From Robertkochia marina (GTDB lineage: Bacteria; Bacteroidota; Bacteroidia; Flavobacteriales; Flavobacteriaceae): a DNA stretch of 64,000 bases. The DNA is taken from contig NZ_SSMC01000003.1 of assembly GCF_004799345.1 (NCBI RefSeq), positions 186,001 through 250,000 of the forward strand, written 5' to 3'. A model generated the notes under the pieces. It did no database searches. It was not told the origin of the DNA and was given only the letters and a program-made list of their open reading frames with translations. The first letter of the stretch is position 1. Each line of letters starts with the position of its first letter. Shown here piece after piece: positions 44,068-53,264 of the stretch. The translations under genes and the position numbers were made by a program.

Positions 44068-44310
44068 TTATTTGATGTTTTAACCCGCTAATGATGGCAT
44101 AGAGAAAACCCCTGTGCCATTCAGAAGAAGGTAAGCTTCTCAAATGGTTAGAAAGGGACGGGAATACAAAGCGTTGAAAAGTATTGGGATAGATAAGGTA
44201 TACCTAAAGTTAGATAATAATTTTAAACTCTGAATTGTCTCTGTCGTGTTAACCGATAAAAGGATGTAGATTACAGTCTAAGCATTACTGCTGAGAAAGC
44301 CGTGACTTGA

Positions 44311-45636
44311 TCATACTTCCACTTGATCTTCGGCGGTGGACTCAACTTTTACAGGAGACTTGCTCTTTGGTTTTCTGAACCTTCTGTACAACAGATAGAA
44401 CAATATACCAGAGGCTATGGCAATGGCTACATGGATAAGGTTAGAGCGTTCTGCTCCGATAAGTAATATGATACAGAGCACGATACCAAGTAAGGCTGAA
44501 AGTTTTGGATACCTGATCTGAAAAATGGCTTCCGGACTTTGGTCTTTTTTCCTGAATCTTATCACAGCTGCAGAGATCAGGGCAAATATGAGAAGTTTGC
44601 TGATCACATTTATGGCCAGGGCATAAATAAAGGTGCCGCTCAGGGATACTAACAGGGTCACTATAGTATAAATTACAAGACTCCACATAGGGATCTTGGA
44701 TCTTCGTGTGGTACGACTGAAAAATTCAGGGAACTGTTCATTTTCGCTAAGGGCGAAGGGCAGCCGTGAACCACTGAGTACATTAGCATTCAATGTGCCT
44801 CCTATAGAGATCAGGGCCCCAATGGTGATCAGTATTCCGGCCCAACCGCCTAACATATAATGTGCAGCATCAGACAAAGGCCTTTCTGAGGAAGCTAACC
44901 CCGGGTAGGCACCTATAGATACGAACTGGATGAGCATGTAGAACACACTTACTGTGATCGTGGCTGTTATTAAAGCAAATGGAATGTCTTTTTGCGGATT
45001 TTTCATCTCCCCCGTATTGATCACCCCTCCTTCAAAACCGGTAAACGCAAATACCAGGATCATAAGTACCGAATTAAAAACCTCCGGTTCCGGAGTTTCT
45101 TCAGGTAAGGTTAATAGCTGGGGGTCGATAAAGAAAAGTCCGATACCCACAAAGAACAATAAGGGTAAGATCTTTAATACCCCCAACAGGTTATTGAGGT
45201 TGGCACTGTTACGAACCCCCACAGCATTCGCCCAGAAAAACAATAGCGTGATCAGGATAAGGGTCAGGGGGCGATACATATGTTGGCTGAAAACGGGAGA
45301 AAAGTAGCCCAGATAATCTACCATAAGATTTACAAGGGCAGCAAAGGAAGCCACCCTGGAAATGATCAGGATCCATCCCGCCAGAAATCCAACAAAATCC
45401 CCATAAGCTTCCTTGAGATAAAGGTAAGGCCCCCCGGTTTTTCGAAACCGACTGCCTACTTCAGAGAAATTCAGAATGATGACCAGCATCAGGGCGGCAC
45501 AGGCCAAAAAAGCCGGGATACTGTAAATACCAATGCGGCTGTAGATCCTTGAAGGAAGGCCAAAGATACCTGAGCCTATGATACAGTTGATAACAAGAAT
45601 TAGTATATCCCAACGGTTAAGGGCTCTTTTTAGCAT
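44311..45636 (-). CDS. APC-family amino acid permease
   Basis: 441 aa with twelve predicted membrane helices. The first-helix motif ILVINCIIGSGIFGLPSRIY contains the GSGIFG substrate loop, and FAFTGFEGGVINTGEMKNPQKDIPFAL is the helix 6 and consensus amphipathic region of the APC superfamily. Likely imports an amino acid or polyamine by proton or antiport coupling; specificity not visible. Followed by a short charged C-terminus. Flanked upstream by repeat-rich DNA. Confidence 0.92.
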   Translation of the reverse strand: MLKRALNRWDILILVINCIIGSGIFGLPSRIYSRIGIYSIPAFLACAALMLVIILNFSEVGSRFRKTGGPYLYLKEAYGDFVGFLAGWILIISRVASFAALVNLMVDYLGYFSPVFSQHMYRPLTLILITLLFFWANAVGVRNSANLNNLLGVLKILPLLFFVGIGLFFIDPQLLTLPEETPEPEVFNSVLMILVFAFTGFEGGVINTGEMKNPQKDIPFALITATITVSVFYMLIQFVSIGAYPGLASSERPLSDAAHYMLGGWAGILITIGALISIGGTLNANVLSGSRLPFALSENEQFPEFFSRTTRRSKIPMWSLVIYTIVTLLVSLSGTFIYALAINVISKLLIFALISAAVIRFRKKDQSPEAIFQIRYPKLSALLGIVLCIILLIGAERSNLIHVAIAIASGILFYLLYRRFRKPKSKSPVKVESTAEDQVEV

Positions 45637-45724
45637 AGCAGGTGGTGTGGTTTTGGGGTTTGATCAATATTTCGGTTTTAAATGTAGTGAAAAGATTTTT
45701 TTGTGAGGGATATAGGGATGTGGG

Positions 45725-45850
45725 GGGACCGAGCGTTAAAAGGACCGAACGGAAATGAAAGGTTCGGTGAACCTTTCATAGTGAGGGGCCGGGCGGTGCG
45801 ATGGCAAGTGGACATTTTTAGCGACGGGGCCAGATGGCGCGCTGGCATTT
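45725..45850. repeat. A-type hairpin element with conserved flanks
   Basis: Contains GGACCGA(A/G)CG twice, the stem TGAAAGGTTC-GGT-GAACCTTTCA, then GTGAGGGGCCGGGCGGTGCG-ATGGC, plus a partial second right half (TAGCGACGGGGCCAG-ATGGCGC). The same flanks with a different stem occur at 62379-62450. Confidence 0.7.
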
Positions 45851-45959
45851 TGGCGATGTAGGGATGTAGGGATTTGGGGATATGGGGATATAGGTTTGAG
45901 GAACAAATTTTAGGAGGTTTTTATAAAAGACTTCTACCTCAGGATCAGCCACGTATTCA

Positions 45960-46017
45960 AATTTACCCCCTCCTTAGGAAGCAGGGGTGGCAGCGCTTTG
46001 GCGCTGACGGGGTGGTT
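45960..46017. repeat. B-type hairpin element
   Basis: AATTTACCCCC, a CCT..AGG hairpin, GGGGTGGC, the stem AGCGC-TTTG-GCGCT, then CGGGGTGGTT. An inverted copy with another stem is at 56748-56796. Confidence 0.7.
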
Positions 46018-46161
46018 CTGAGGCAGGTAGTCAGGTAAGCAGGTAAACAGGTAGGTAGGTAGGTAAATAGGTAGGTGGTAAAAAGTAAAATACTCCACTT
46101 CATAAGGCGGTCGTGAAAACCAGACTGTTCCCTATCTTTATAGTTCGATAATACAGCTGTT

Positions 46162-46617
46162 ATGAAAAAAGGCCAAAAGAAACAGTTCCTCAAATCTATT
46201 GAAGACAAAAAACTTAAACGTGTTAACAGGATCTCAAGGCTTCTTATCCTGGTTTTGGGAGGCATAGTGATCTACAATTCGTATCAGCATGCTACCCCAT
46301 TTTACTATATCCTGTTCTTTTTTGCCGGAACCCTGGTTAGTACCATTTATAATTATATCTATTCGGTAGAGGTACAAAGCAATGCCATAAGGTTGCGATC
46401 CAGCCGATGGAATATAGCGGTTACCCTGCTTTTGCTCATCCTGCGATTCGGGGTTGCAGTGCCCATACTGGAGCAAATTCATGTAACCTGGACCTATGAT
46501 GCAATATTCCTGTTCTTTATAGGTCTTAATGTTCGAAAAAGAAAGATCATTATCCGCCAAATTGATAATGAGGTTTACAAAGAACTGCTTAAATTCAAAC
46601 CTTCAGAAAATAAATAG
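46162..46617 (+). CDS. Small integral membrane protein of unknown function
   Basis: 151 aa. Four hydrophobic helices at about 25-42, 47-68, 83-102 and 108-126 separated by short charged loops, with a Lys-rich N-terminus (MKKGQKKQF) and C-terminus. It resembles the general CcdC/DUF1453 layout, but I cannot assign a family. Start ATG at 46162 follows repeat DNA; a near -7 box TATCTTTA lies about 30 bp upstream. The next gene starts 51 bp downstream on the same strand. Confidence 0.7.
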   Translation: MKKGQKKQFLKSIEDKKLKRVNRISRLLILVLGGIVIYNSYQHATPFYYILFFFAGTLVSTIYNYIYSVEVQSNAIRLRSSRWNIAVTLLLLILRFGVAVPILEQIHVTWTYDAIFLFFIGLNVRKRKIIIRQIDNEVYKELLKFKPSENK

Positions 46618-46668
46618 GACAGGTATGATCTTTACCTGTCAAAAAAGTGAACACACCCGGCCATCGCA

Positions 46669-49600
46669 ATGAAAAACCATCTCAAGGATCAACTAGTAAC
46701 TCAACTTCTTAGTCAACACTATGGCATTCATGGAAACATTAAACCTCTTGACGGAGAGGTAGATCATAACTATATGGTGCTCATCGGCCAACAGCCTGCC
46801 TATATATTTAAGATCTCCCCGGCAGGGATCTCTCCTGATGTCCATAAGTTTCAGCTGGACCTTCATGATCATCTGGCAAATAAAGAGCTTAAAACACCTG
46901 AGGTCATTGCGACCCTGGAAAATAATAAATCGGGATACTTTACCGACGCTCAAGGTAATGAGCGCCTCTTCCGGTTGATGACCTGGATCCCGGGGCGCCT
47001 TTGGAGCGAAGTGAACCCTGTTACTGATGAACTCAGGTTAAGCCTGGGCAGGGTTGCGGGAGATCTCACTGCTGGCTTACAAGACTTCAGGCATCCGATG
47101 GCGGAAAGAACCTTTGAATGGGATATTGCTCAAGCCGGATGGACCATGAACCACCGGGAAGTATTTAATGCAGAACAAAAAGAACTTCTTAATTATTTCC
47201 AGGAGTTGTTCAAAGGGCAGGAAGCCCAATATACTTCCCTGCGAAAAGCCGTGGTGCATAATGATGTGAACGATAATAACATTATCGTGTCTCAGGATCT
47301 GCTGCAACCTCATGTTATTGCGATCATTGACTTTGGCGATGCTATTTATACCCAGGTCATTAACGACCTGGCTGTTTGCTGTGTATATGCCATCATGGAT
47401 TGTAATGATCCGTTAAGTGCGGCTATACCGGTTATTAAAGGATATCATGAAGCTTTTTCCCTTCAGCAAGAAGAGCTGAAGCACCTTTACATGGCTATCG
47501 GGATGCGAATGGTCATATCCCTGACCAAATCGGCACTAAACAAGGTGGCTGAACCTGATAATGCCTACCTGACCATTAGCGAAAAACCACTTTGGACACT
47601 CTTGAAAAAATGGAGAAATGTGTCTGCAGATCTTGCTCATTACACCTTCCGTTCAACCTGTGGATACACCCCTCATCCTGATGAGACAGCCTTTAAGGAG
47701 TGGGCAGCAAATAAGGAATTTACCGTACAGCAGATATTTCCTCTAAGTGGCAAAAGCGGGATATCTCATCTCGATCTCAGTATATCAGGAACCTGGCTGG
47801 GGTTGAAAAAGAACTATAACAACCCGGAATACTTTGACTACCAGATCCAGCAGGATCAAAAGAAAGATCCCGAGGCCATTCTTGCGGGAGGTTACCTGGA
47901 GCCCCGACCTGTGTATACTACTGATGAATATGTGAAGTGGGGCAATAAAGGCAGGGAATACCGAACCGTGCACCTGGGGGTTGATTTCTGGTTACCTGCG
48001 CAAACACCCGTACATGCTCTTTTTGATGGGGAAGTGATAACTGCTTACAACGATGCCGGGGATAAAGAATATGGCGGACTAATCATTTTAAGGCATCAGG
48101 AAGATGACCTTGTGTTCTACACCCTTTATGGGCATCTGTCAATGGCGAGTATTGACCGGGTAATAATGGGACAATATATCAGTAAAGGCGAGCTGATAGG
48201 GTACCTGGGGCCTTACCCTGAAAACGGGAATTGGGCGCCCCACCTGCATTTTCAGATCATGCTTTCGATGTTAGATTATGAGATCGATTTTCCCGGAGTA
48301 ACCTACCCTGAACAACAGAAGGTTTGGGGCAGTATATGTCCGGATCCGAACTTACTCTTTAAGGAAAAGGCTTTGCAGAAAAATAAAGACAGGGTTAAGG
48401 AGCAAACCCTGGCCTATAGAAAAACCCATCTTGGTAAAAGTATGAGTCTGCAATACCGGGAGCCCCTGGAGATCGTTCGGGGCAATGGCATTTACCTCAT
48501 GGATAAGGAAGGAAATCAATATCTCGATACGGTAAATAATGTGGCCCATCTGGGGCACGAACACCCCGAGGTCGTTCAGGCCGGCCAAGACCAAATGGCC
48601 GTTCTAAACACCAATACACGTTACCTAAACGAACATATCAATAACCTGGCAGCCTCTATCCTGGAGACCTTACCGGCGGAGTTATCTGTATTGCATTTTG
48701 TGAATTCAGGAAGCGAAGCGAATGACCTGGCCCTTAGGATGGTGGAAGCGGTAACCGGATCAAAAGATATGTTGGTGTCCGAGATCGGATATCACGGGCA
48801 TACTGCACGCTGCATCGAAATATCATCATATAAGTTTGACGGAAAAGGAGGGAAGGGAGCCCCTGCTCATACACATGTGTTTCCCCTTCCTGACAGCTAT
48901 AGAGGAATACACCGGGGTAAGCATAGTGCAGCAAACTATGTTGAGGAGGTGGCTAAAATCATGGACCGCCTGGAAAAAGCAGGAAGAAAATTGGGCGGAC
49001 TTATCCTCGAGCCTATTATTAGTTGTGGCGGACAGGTGGAGTTGCCCGAGGGTTTTCTGGGGGAAGTCTATACCCTGGTAAGAGAAAAAGGCGGATTATG
49101 TATTTCTGATGAGGTGCAAACCGGGTGCGGAAGGGTAGGAGATCATTTCTGGGGGTTCCAGTTACATGGGGTTGTACCCGATATTGTTACGATAGGGAAA
49201 CCATTAGGGAACGGACACCCTGTGGCAGCGGTAGCCTGTACCGAAGAAGTCGCGGAAAGATTTGCGAATGGCATGGAGTATTTTAACACCTTTGGCGGTA
49301 ACCCGGTATCATGCGTCATCGCTAACAAGATACTGGAGATTGTAAAAAGGGACCAGCTTCAGGATCACGCCAGGAAAATGGGTGGTTATTTAAAATCAGA
49401 ATTAGAAAAACTGCAGAAGGATTTTCCGGTAATAGGAGAAGTAAGAGGACAGGGTCTTTTTCTCGGGATAGAACTGGCAGATGACAAGCGAAATCCGGAG
49501 CCTGAAAAAGCAGCTTACCTGGTAAACCGTATGAAAGATCATAAGATTCTGATGAGTACCGATGGAGCCGATAATAATGTGATCAAAATAAAACCTCCCA

Positions 49601-49686
49601 TGATCTTCAGTAAAGAAAATGCCAGGGAGGTTGTGTATTATCTCAATAAGATCTTACGGGAAGATTTTATGGTAAGTAACAGGTAA
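46669..49686 (+). CDS. Trifunctional APH-like kinase / M23 peptidase / class III aminotransferase
   Basis: 1005 aa. Residues ~20-330 are an aminoglycoside-phosphotransferase-like kinase with H197-N-D199-x4-N204 and IIDFGDA. Residues ~420-540 are an M23 (LytM) metallopeptidase domain with H435-x3-D439 and H525-x-H527. Residues ~575-1000 are a class III PLP aminotransferase with Lys844 in TIGKPLGNGHP. The aminotransferase part resembles ethanolamine-phosphate phospho-lyase (AGXT2L1), which suggests phosphorylation of an amino alcohol followed by PLP-dependent elimination; the M23 role is unclear. Such triple proteins are known in several bacteria. The last codons run into GTAACAG repeats. Confidence 0.9.
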   Translation: MKNHLKDQLVTQLLSQHYGIHGNIKPLDGEVDHNYMVLIGQQPAYIFKISPAGISPDVHKFQLDLHDHLANKELKTPEVIATLENNKSGYFTDAQGNERLFRLMTWIPGRLWSEVNPVTDELRLSLGRVAGDLTAGLQDFRHPMAERTFEWDIAQAGWTMNHREVFNAEQKELLNYFQELFKGQEAQYTSLRKAVVHNDVNDNNIIVSQDLLQPHVIAIIDFGDAIYTQVINDLAVCCVYAIMDCNDPLSAAIPVIKGYHEAFSLQQEELKHLYMAIGMRMVISLTKSALNKVAEPDNAYLTISEKPLWTLLKKWRNVSADLAHYTFRSTCGYTPHPDETAFKEWAANKEFTVQQIFPLSGKSGISHLDLSISGTWLGLKKNYNNPEYFDYQIQQDQKKDPEAILAGGYLEPRPVYTTDEYVKWGNKGREYRTVHLGVDFWLPAQTPVHALFDGEVITAYNDAGDKEYGGLIILRHQEDDLVFYTLYGHLSMASIDRVIMGQYISKGELIGYLGPYPENGNWAPHLHFQIMLSMLDYEIDFPGVTYPEQQKVWGSICPDPNLLFKEKALQKNKDRVKEQTLAYRKTHLGKSMSLQYREPLEIVRGNGIYLMDKEGNQYLDTVNNVAHLGHEHPEVVQAGQDQMAVLNTNTRYLNEHINNLAASILETLPAELSVLHFVNSGSEANDLALRMVEAVTGSKDMLVSEIGYHGHTARCIEISSYKFDGKGGKGAPAHTHVFPLPDSYRGIHRGKHSAANYVEEVAKIMDRLEKAGRKLGGLILEPIISCGGQVELPEGFLGEVYTLVREKGGLCISDEVQTGCGRVGDHFWGFQLHGVVPDIVTIGKPLGNGHPVAAVACTEEVAERFANGMEYFNTFGGNPVSCVIANKILEIVKRDQLQDHARKMGGYLKSELEKLQKDFPVIGEVRGQGLFLGIELADDKRNPEPEKAAYLVNRMKDHKILMSTDGADNNVIKIKPPMIFSKENAREVVYYLNKILREDFMVSNR

Positions 49687-49712
49687 CAGGTAACAAGTAA
49701 CAGGTTACTAGT
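49679..49712. repeat. GTAACAG-type short repeats at a gene 3' end
   Basis: Units GTAACAG, GTAACAG, GTAACAA, GTAACAG, GTTACTAGTAAGG begin within the last codons (MVSNR) of the trifunctional gene and continue past its stop. Confidence 0.75.
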
Positions 49713-49748
49713 AAGGAGTGACATTCGGGGCCTTGGTTGGACTCGTTG

Positions 49749-50279
49749 TTACTCCTCCATTAAAGCTGCAGGTTCTTCCTCTACAACTTCTTCTTCTTCT
49801 TCAACTTCGATCGACTTAAATCGCTCAGGGATTTCTTCACCTTCTTCTCCGGAAAAATAGGGAAATACATCGAGGATGGGCGACTCTGATATGGCGGGAA
49901 TGGTATAATCGCCCATGGTGCCTTTCATAGCCGTGATCGTGTTGTCGTAAGCCTCTTTCAGGTCATTGGCCTGGATCAACATATATACATTGGTTTTTCG
50001 CTCCTTTCCGCTTTCTTCATCAACGGCCACAAGAGCTACCTTCGATTTGAACCAACGATCAGAATTTTCAAAAGGGTGTACTTCTGCGAAATTTGCCACC
50101 TTAATATTCATGATCTGAAATTCTTCACTGGTCAGGGTGGTCATCTCTTCATTCATTCGCTGTTCAGCCTCTGTATAGGAAACAGCATCTAATAGATAAG
50201 TTTCTGATACTACTTTCTGTTCGCCCGTTTCATGGGTTTTACGATATTTTACTTTGCATTCAAACCAGGTTACGCTCAT
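49749..50279 (-). CDS. DUF4494 protein
   Basis: 176 aa. The start VTWFECKVKYRKTHETGEQKVVSETYLLDAVSYTEAEQR is the DUF4494 signature, repeated in weaker form after residue 75 (WFKSKVALVAVDEESGKERKTNVYMLIQANDLKEA), so the protein has two similar halves. An acidic tail (EVEEEEEVVEEE) ends it. A conserved Bacteroidota protein of unknown function, cytoplasmic by sequence. Confidence 0.88.
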   Translation of the reverse strand: MSVTWFECKVKYRKTHETGEQKVVSETYLLDAVSYTEAEQRMNEEMTTLTSEEFQIMNIKVANFAEVHPFENSDRWFKSKVALVAVDEESGKERKTNVYMLIQANDLKEAYDNTITAMKGTMGDYTIPAISESPILDVFPYFSGEEGEEIPERFKSIEVEEEEEVVEEEPAALMEE

Positions 50280-50439
50280 ATCTTTTTGTTTTTTTGGGAG
50301 GCCTAAAATAGGACTTATAAATTTTCAAGAAAGTGGTGAAGCCTAATAGTTGTTCACAAATTTTAATCATTTTGGAGCGTATCGAATTGGAAAGGCCAAA
50401 CCAAGGGTATCATGGTAAAATAACTTAACAAACATTTTT

Positions 50440-50467
50440 GTTTAATAATTTTATTAAAATATTAAAC
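50440..50467. promoter_or_regulatory. Inverted repeat GTTTAATA/TATTAAAC upstream of the flavin reductase
   Basis: Perfect 8-bp arms (50440-50447 and 50460-50467) with a 12-nt AT spacer, 44 bp before the ATG at 50511. Could be an operator; AT-rich chance is possible. Confidence 0.4.
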
Positions 50468-50510
50468 ATTGTTAATTTCGTGTCCAGGTAATTCTCTTGC
50501 AATACGTTTT

Positions 50511-51158
50511 ATGAGCAATTTTTTTTATACAGATAGCGATATTAAAAATCTTGACAGGAGAGTACGTTTAAAACTTATCAATGCTGTAACCGGAATCAAA
50601 CCCGGGAATCTTGTTGGCAGCATGAACAGCAAGGGGCAGACCAACCTCTCTGTATTCAGTTCGGTGGTACATTTGGGGAGTGATCCTGCCTTGCTGGGAA
50701 TGATCATGCGACCTGTTGAAGAGGTGCCCAGGCATACCTATCAGAACATTCTTGAAACCGGGTATTATACCATTAATCATATTCACCCAACCTTTGTAGA
50801 AAACGCACATTATACGTCGGCCAAGTTCGATGAGAGTATCTCAGAATTCGATCGCTGTGGATTAACGGCAGAGTTTCTCGAAAATTTTGATGCACCTTTT
50901 GTAAAAGAAAGTACGTTTAAAATGGGAATGCAGTTTTTACAGCAGATAGAGATACCTCAAAACAAAACACGACTGATCATAGGGGAGGTAAAAGTGCTGG
51001 TTTTACCGGAGGAGGCCCGTGTTGATGGTGACATTGACCTGGAGCAGTCCCGATCGATCGGCATCTCGGGCTTAAACAGCTATTATGAGTTAAGAAAGCT
51101 GGCCACCTTTCCCTACGCCCGGACGAATGAAGTACCTGACTTTGATAATGGTTCTTAG
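50511..51158 (+). CDS. Flavin reductase-like (FMN-binding split barrel) protein
   Basis: 215 aa from the ATG at 50511; a frame from 50469 lies inside the promoter region and gives an unconvincing start. Motifs GNLVGSMNSKGQTNLSVFSSVVHLGSDPALLGMIMRP fit the flavin reductase-like FMN-binding family, with NHIHPTFVENAHYTSAKF later. Likely reduces or binds FMN with NAD(P)H; the partner is unknown. Divergent from the DUF4494 gene; 15 bp before the DoxX-like gene. Confidence 0.85.
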   Translation: MSNFFYTDSDIKNLDRRVRLKLINAVTGIKPGNLVGSMNSKGQTNLSVFSSVVHLGSDPALLGMIMRPVEEVPRHTYQNILETGYYTINHIHPTFVENAHYTSAKFDESISEFDRCGLTAEFLENFDAPFVKESTFKMGMQFLQQIEIPQNKTRLIIGEVKVLVLPEEARVDGDIDLEQSRSIGISGLNSYYELRKLATFPYARTNEVPDFDNGS

Positions 51159-51173
51159 TTTGAACAAAAATGT

Positions 51174-51554
51174 ATGATCATGAATTATCTTATTATCGCA
51201 GTTAAGGTGTTATTGTTTATCAGTATTATCAATGTCTGGTTCTTTCGTTTTGGAAAGGAAACTCCCTGGAGGGGTGGTGATGCTGTCTCTATGAGAGATG
51301 AGTTTGAGGTCTATGGGTTATCTGTTACCACAATGGTCATTGTGGGAGCATTGAAAGTACTGTTGGCCATTTTGTTATTGGTCTCTATATGGATGCCTGA
51401 TCTCGCAATTCCCGCTGCCCTGGGTATGGCTTTTCTTATGCTGGGCGCGATAACCATGCATTTCAAGGTAGGAGACCCTGTCATGCGTTCCTTTCCGGCC
51501 TTTAGTTTCTTTCTTCTTTCTGTTATGATCGTTCTGTATCATTATCAGGTCTGA
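51174..51554 (+). CDS. DoxX-like small membrane protein
   Basis: 126 aa (Met at 51174; a second Met two codons later is also possible). Four hydrophobic helices at about 3-22, 46-67, 72-92 and 102-122, with FRFGKETPWRGGDA after the first, are in line with DoxX-like proteins. 15 bp after the flavin reductase gene, so likely co-transcribed. Function unknown. Confidence 0.8.
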   Translation: MIMNYLIIAVKVLLFISIINVWFFRFGKETPWRGGDAVSMRDEFEVYGLSVTTMVIVGALKVLLAILLLVSIWMPDLAIPAALGMAFLMLGAITMHFKVGDPVMRSFPAFSFFLLSVMIVLYHYQV

Positions 51555-51727
51555 ATGAACTCTTTATCAATACGTCTTCAGATTCTTGATCTGAAAAAAC
51601 AACATCTATTCCAACGGTTCTAAATAGATTTTTTGTTTAAACATTTGTAATTGAGGTTTTTATGCCTTGAGTTAGATGATGTCGGTCATTGTTTATTCAG
51701 GGTCTCTTTTATAATTTTCTGTTTTGA

Positions 51728-51752
51728 TTCCCTTCCCTTCCCTTCCCTTCCC
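51728..51752. repeat. (TTCCC)5 microsatellite
   Basis: Five perfect TTCCC units, 76 bp before the start of the DUF1254 gene. A pentanucleotide tract in a promoter region can change length by slippage. Confidence 0.9.
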
Positions 51753-51827
51753 TGATTACTCCTATTACTAAGCACAACAAATGAATAACAGAAATGACGA
51801 TTTGTGACATTTCATAACAACAACCTT

Positions 51828-53264
51828 ATGAGAACCATTCATAACCTTAGACAGCCCTTTTTTATTCTCTTACTTTTAGCAATTGTATTCAGCGGATGCA
51901 AGCAACAAGAGACACTAACCCCTGAAGAAGCCAAAGCCATTGCCAAAGAGGCCTATATCTACGGCTTTCCCATGGTGGTGAATTACAAGACCATGAATAT
52001 GTATGTGCTCAATGAGAATTCACCCGAATACAAGGGAAACTTTAATGAGATGCAATGTGACGCCCGATTGCTGGGGCCGGAAGATAAGGCCATAGTAACC
52101 CCCAACTCAGATACCCCTTACTGTATGTTGTGGGCTGATATGCGCAGCGAGCCCCTGGTGATCTCCATCCCTGCCATGGAACCGGACCGTTTTTTTCATT
52201 TTCAGCTCATCGACCTTTACACACATAACTTTGCCTACCTGGGCAGCCTGACCACGGGTAATGAAGGGGGAAATTACCTGATAGCTCCATCAGATTGGAG
52301 CGGAGAGACTCCGGAGGGGATCAATGAGGTGATCAAATGTGAAACGGATATGTTTTTCTCGGTGATACGCACCCAGCTCATGAATAACGATGACTTGCCA
52401 AACGTCAAAAACCTGATGGATGGATACGAATTACAAACGTTGAGTAGTTTTCTCGGAGAAGATCCCGTTGCGGTTAAATCTCTGACTGATTTCCCCACTT
52501 GGGAAGAGGGAGCTCAATTCACCCCAAAAGCTTTTAGCTACCTGGATTATATGTTGAACTTCACCAACCCTGTTCCGGAAGAACAGGCCCTGCGTGACAA
52601 GTTGGCCAAACTCGATTTAGGAACAGAAGGGGAATTTAACATGGACAATTTTGAGCCTGAGGTGCAAGCAGCCATAGAAAAGGGAGTTAGTGAGGCTTTT
52701 AAAGAAATGGAAACTTTTATAACCGAGAATAACACAGATCCATTAATGAGTTCTAAAATTTTCGGGACTCGCGATTTTTTGGCTGAAACTGCAACAGAAT
52801 CATTTGGAATGAAGAATTATTATATGCTGAGGGCCACCGCAGCCCATTTGGGGTTGTACGGGAATTCCGGAAAAGAAGCCATTTATCCCACCTACCTGAT
52901 GGAAGTACCCGGAACTCCTTTTAATGCGAAAGAACATAACTATACCCTCACCTTTCATAAGGACTCCATGCCTCCGGTGAACGCCTTCTGGTCATTGAGT
53001 ATGTATGATGGCAAAACGCAATTGTTCATCGAGAACGATCTCGACAGGTACTTGTTGAATTCTAACAATAAAGATCAATATGTATACGGAGACGATGGTT
53101 CTCTTACGCTTTACATCCAAAAGGAACCACCAGGGAAGGCATTGGAACCTAATTGGCTGCCGGCGCCCGACGGACCATTCTATTGTGTGTTACGCTTATA
53201 CGGGCCTAAAGAAGAGGCCTTGAATGGTACCTGGGTAAATCCTCCACTAAAACGTAACGATTAA
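51828..53264 (+). CDS. DUF1254/DUF1214 lipoprotein
   Basis: 478 aa from the ATG at 51828, chosen because it gives a clean lipoprotein signal: RTIHNLRQPF, hydrophobic FILLLLAIVF, lipobox SGC with Cys24. The N-terminal half is DUF1254 (AKEAYIYGFPMVVNYKTM; VTPNSDTPYCMLWADMRSEP) and the C-terminal third is DUF1214 (PVNAFWSLSMYDGKTQLF; YGDDGSLTLYIQKEPPG; FYCVLRLYGPKEEALNGTW). The pair forms a widespread exported family of unknown function. Probably anchored to the outer membrane. Confidence 0.9.
   Translation: MRTIHNLRQPFFILLLLAIVFSGCKQQETLTPEEAKAIAKEAYIYGFPMVVNYKTMNMYVLNENSPEYKGNFNEMQCDARLLGPEDKAIVTPNSDTPYCMLWADMRSEPLVISIPAMEPDRFFHFQLIDLYTHNFAYLGSLTTGNEGGNYLIAPSDWSGETPEGINEVIKCETDMFFSVIRTQLMNNDDLPNVKNLMDGYELQTLSSFLGEDPVAVKSLTDFPTWEEGAQFTPKAFSYLDYMLNFTNPVPEEQALRDKLAKLDLGTEGEFNMDNFEPEVQAAIEKGVSEAFKEMETFITENNTDPLMSSKIFGTRDFLAETATESFGMKNYYMLRATAAHLGLYGNSGKEAIYPTYLMEVPGTPFNAKEHNYTLTFHKDSMPPVNAFWSLSMYDGKTQLFIENDLDRYLLNSNNKDQYVYGDDGSLTLYIQKEPPGKALEPNWLPAPDGPFYCVLRLYGPKEEALNGTWVNPPLKRND

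Larger units (their letters stand above)
45637..46161. repeat. Repeat-rich intergenic region
   Basis: No gene supported. In order: GATATAGG/GATGTGGG units (45708-45727), an A-type hairpin element (45725-45850), GATGTAGG-type units (45854-45895), a B-type hairpin element (45960-46017) and an array of CAGGTAAG/CAGGTAG units (46020-46080). The frames that cross the region encode only low-complexity peptides. Confidence 0.8.

Noticed and set aside
45963-46265. Minus-strand 100-codon frame
   Set aside because: Encodes low-complexity Tyr/Leu/Pro/Thr text from the GGTAGGTA array and overlaps a better gene.
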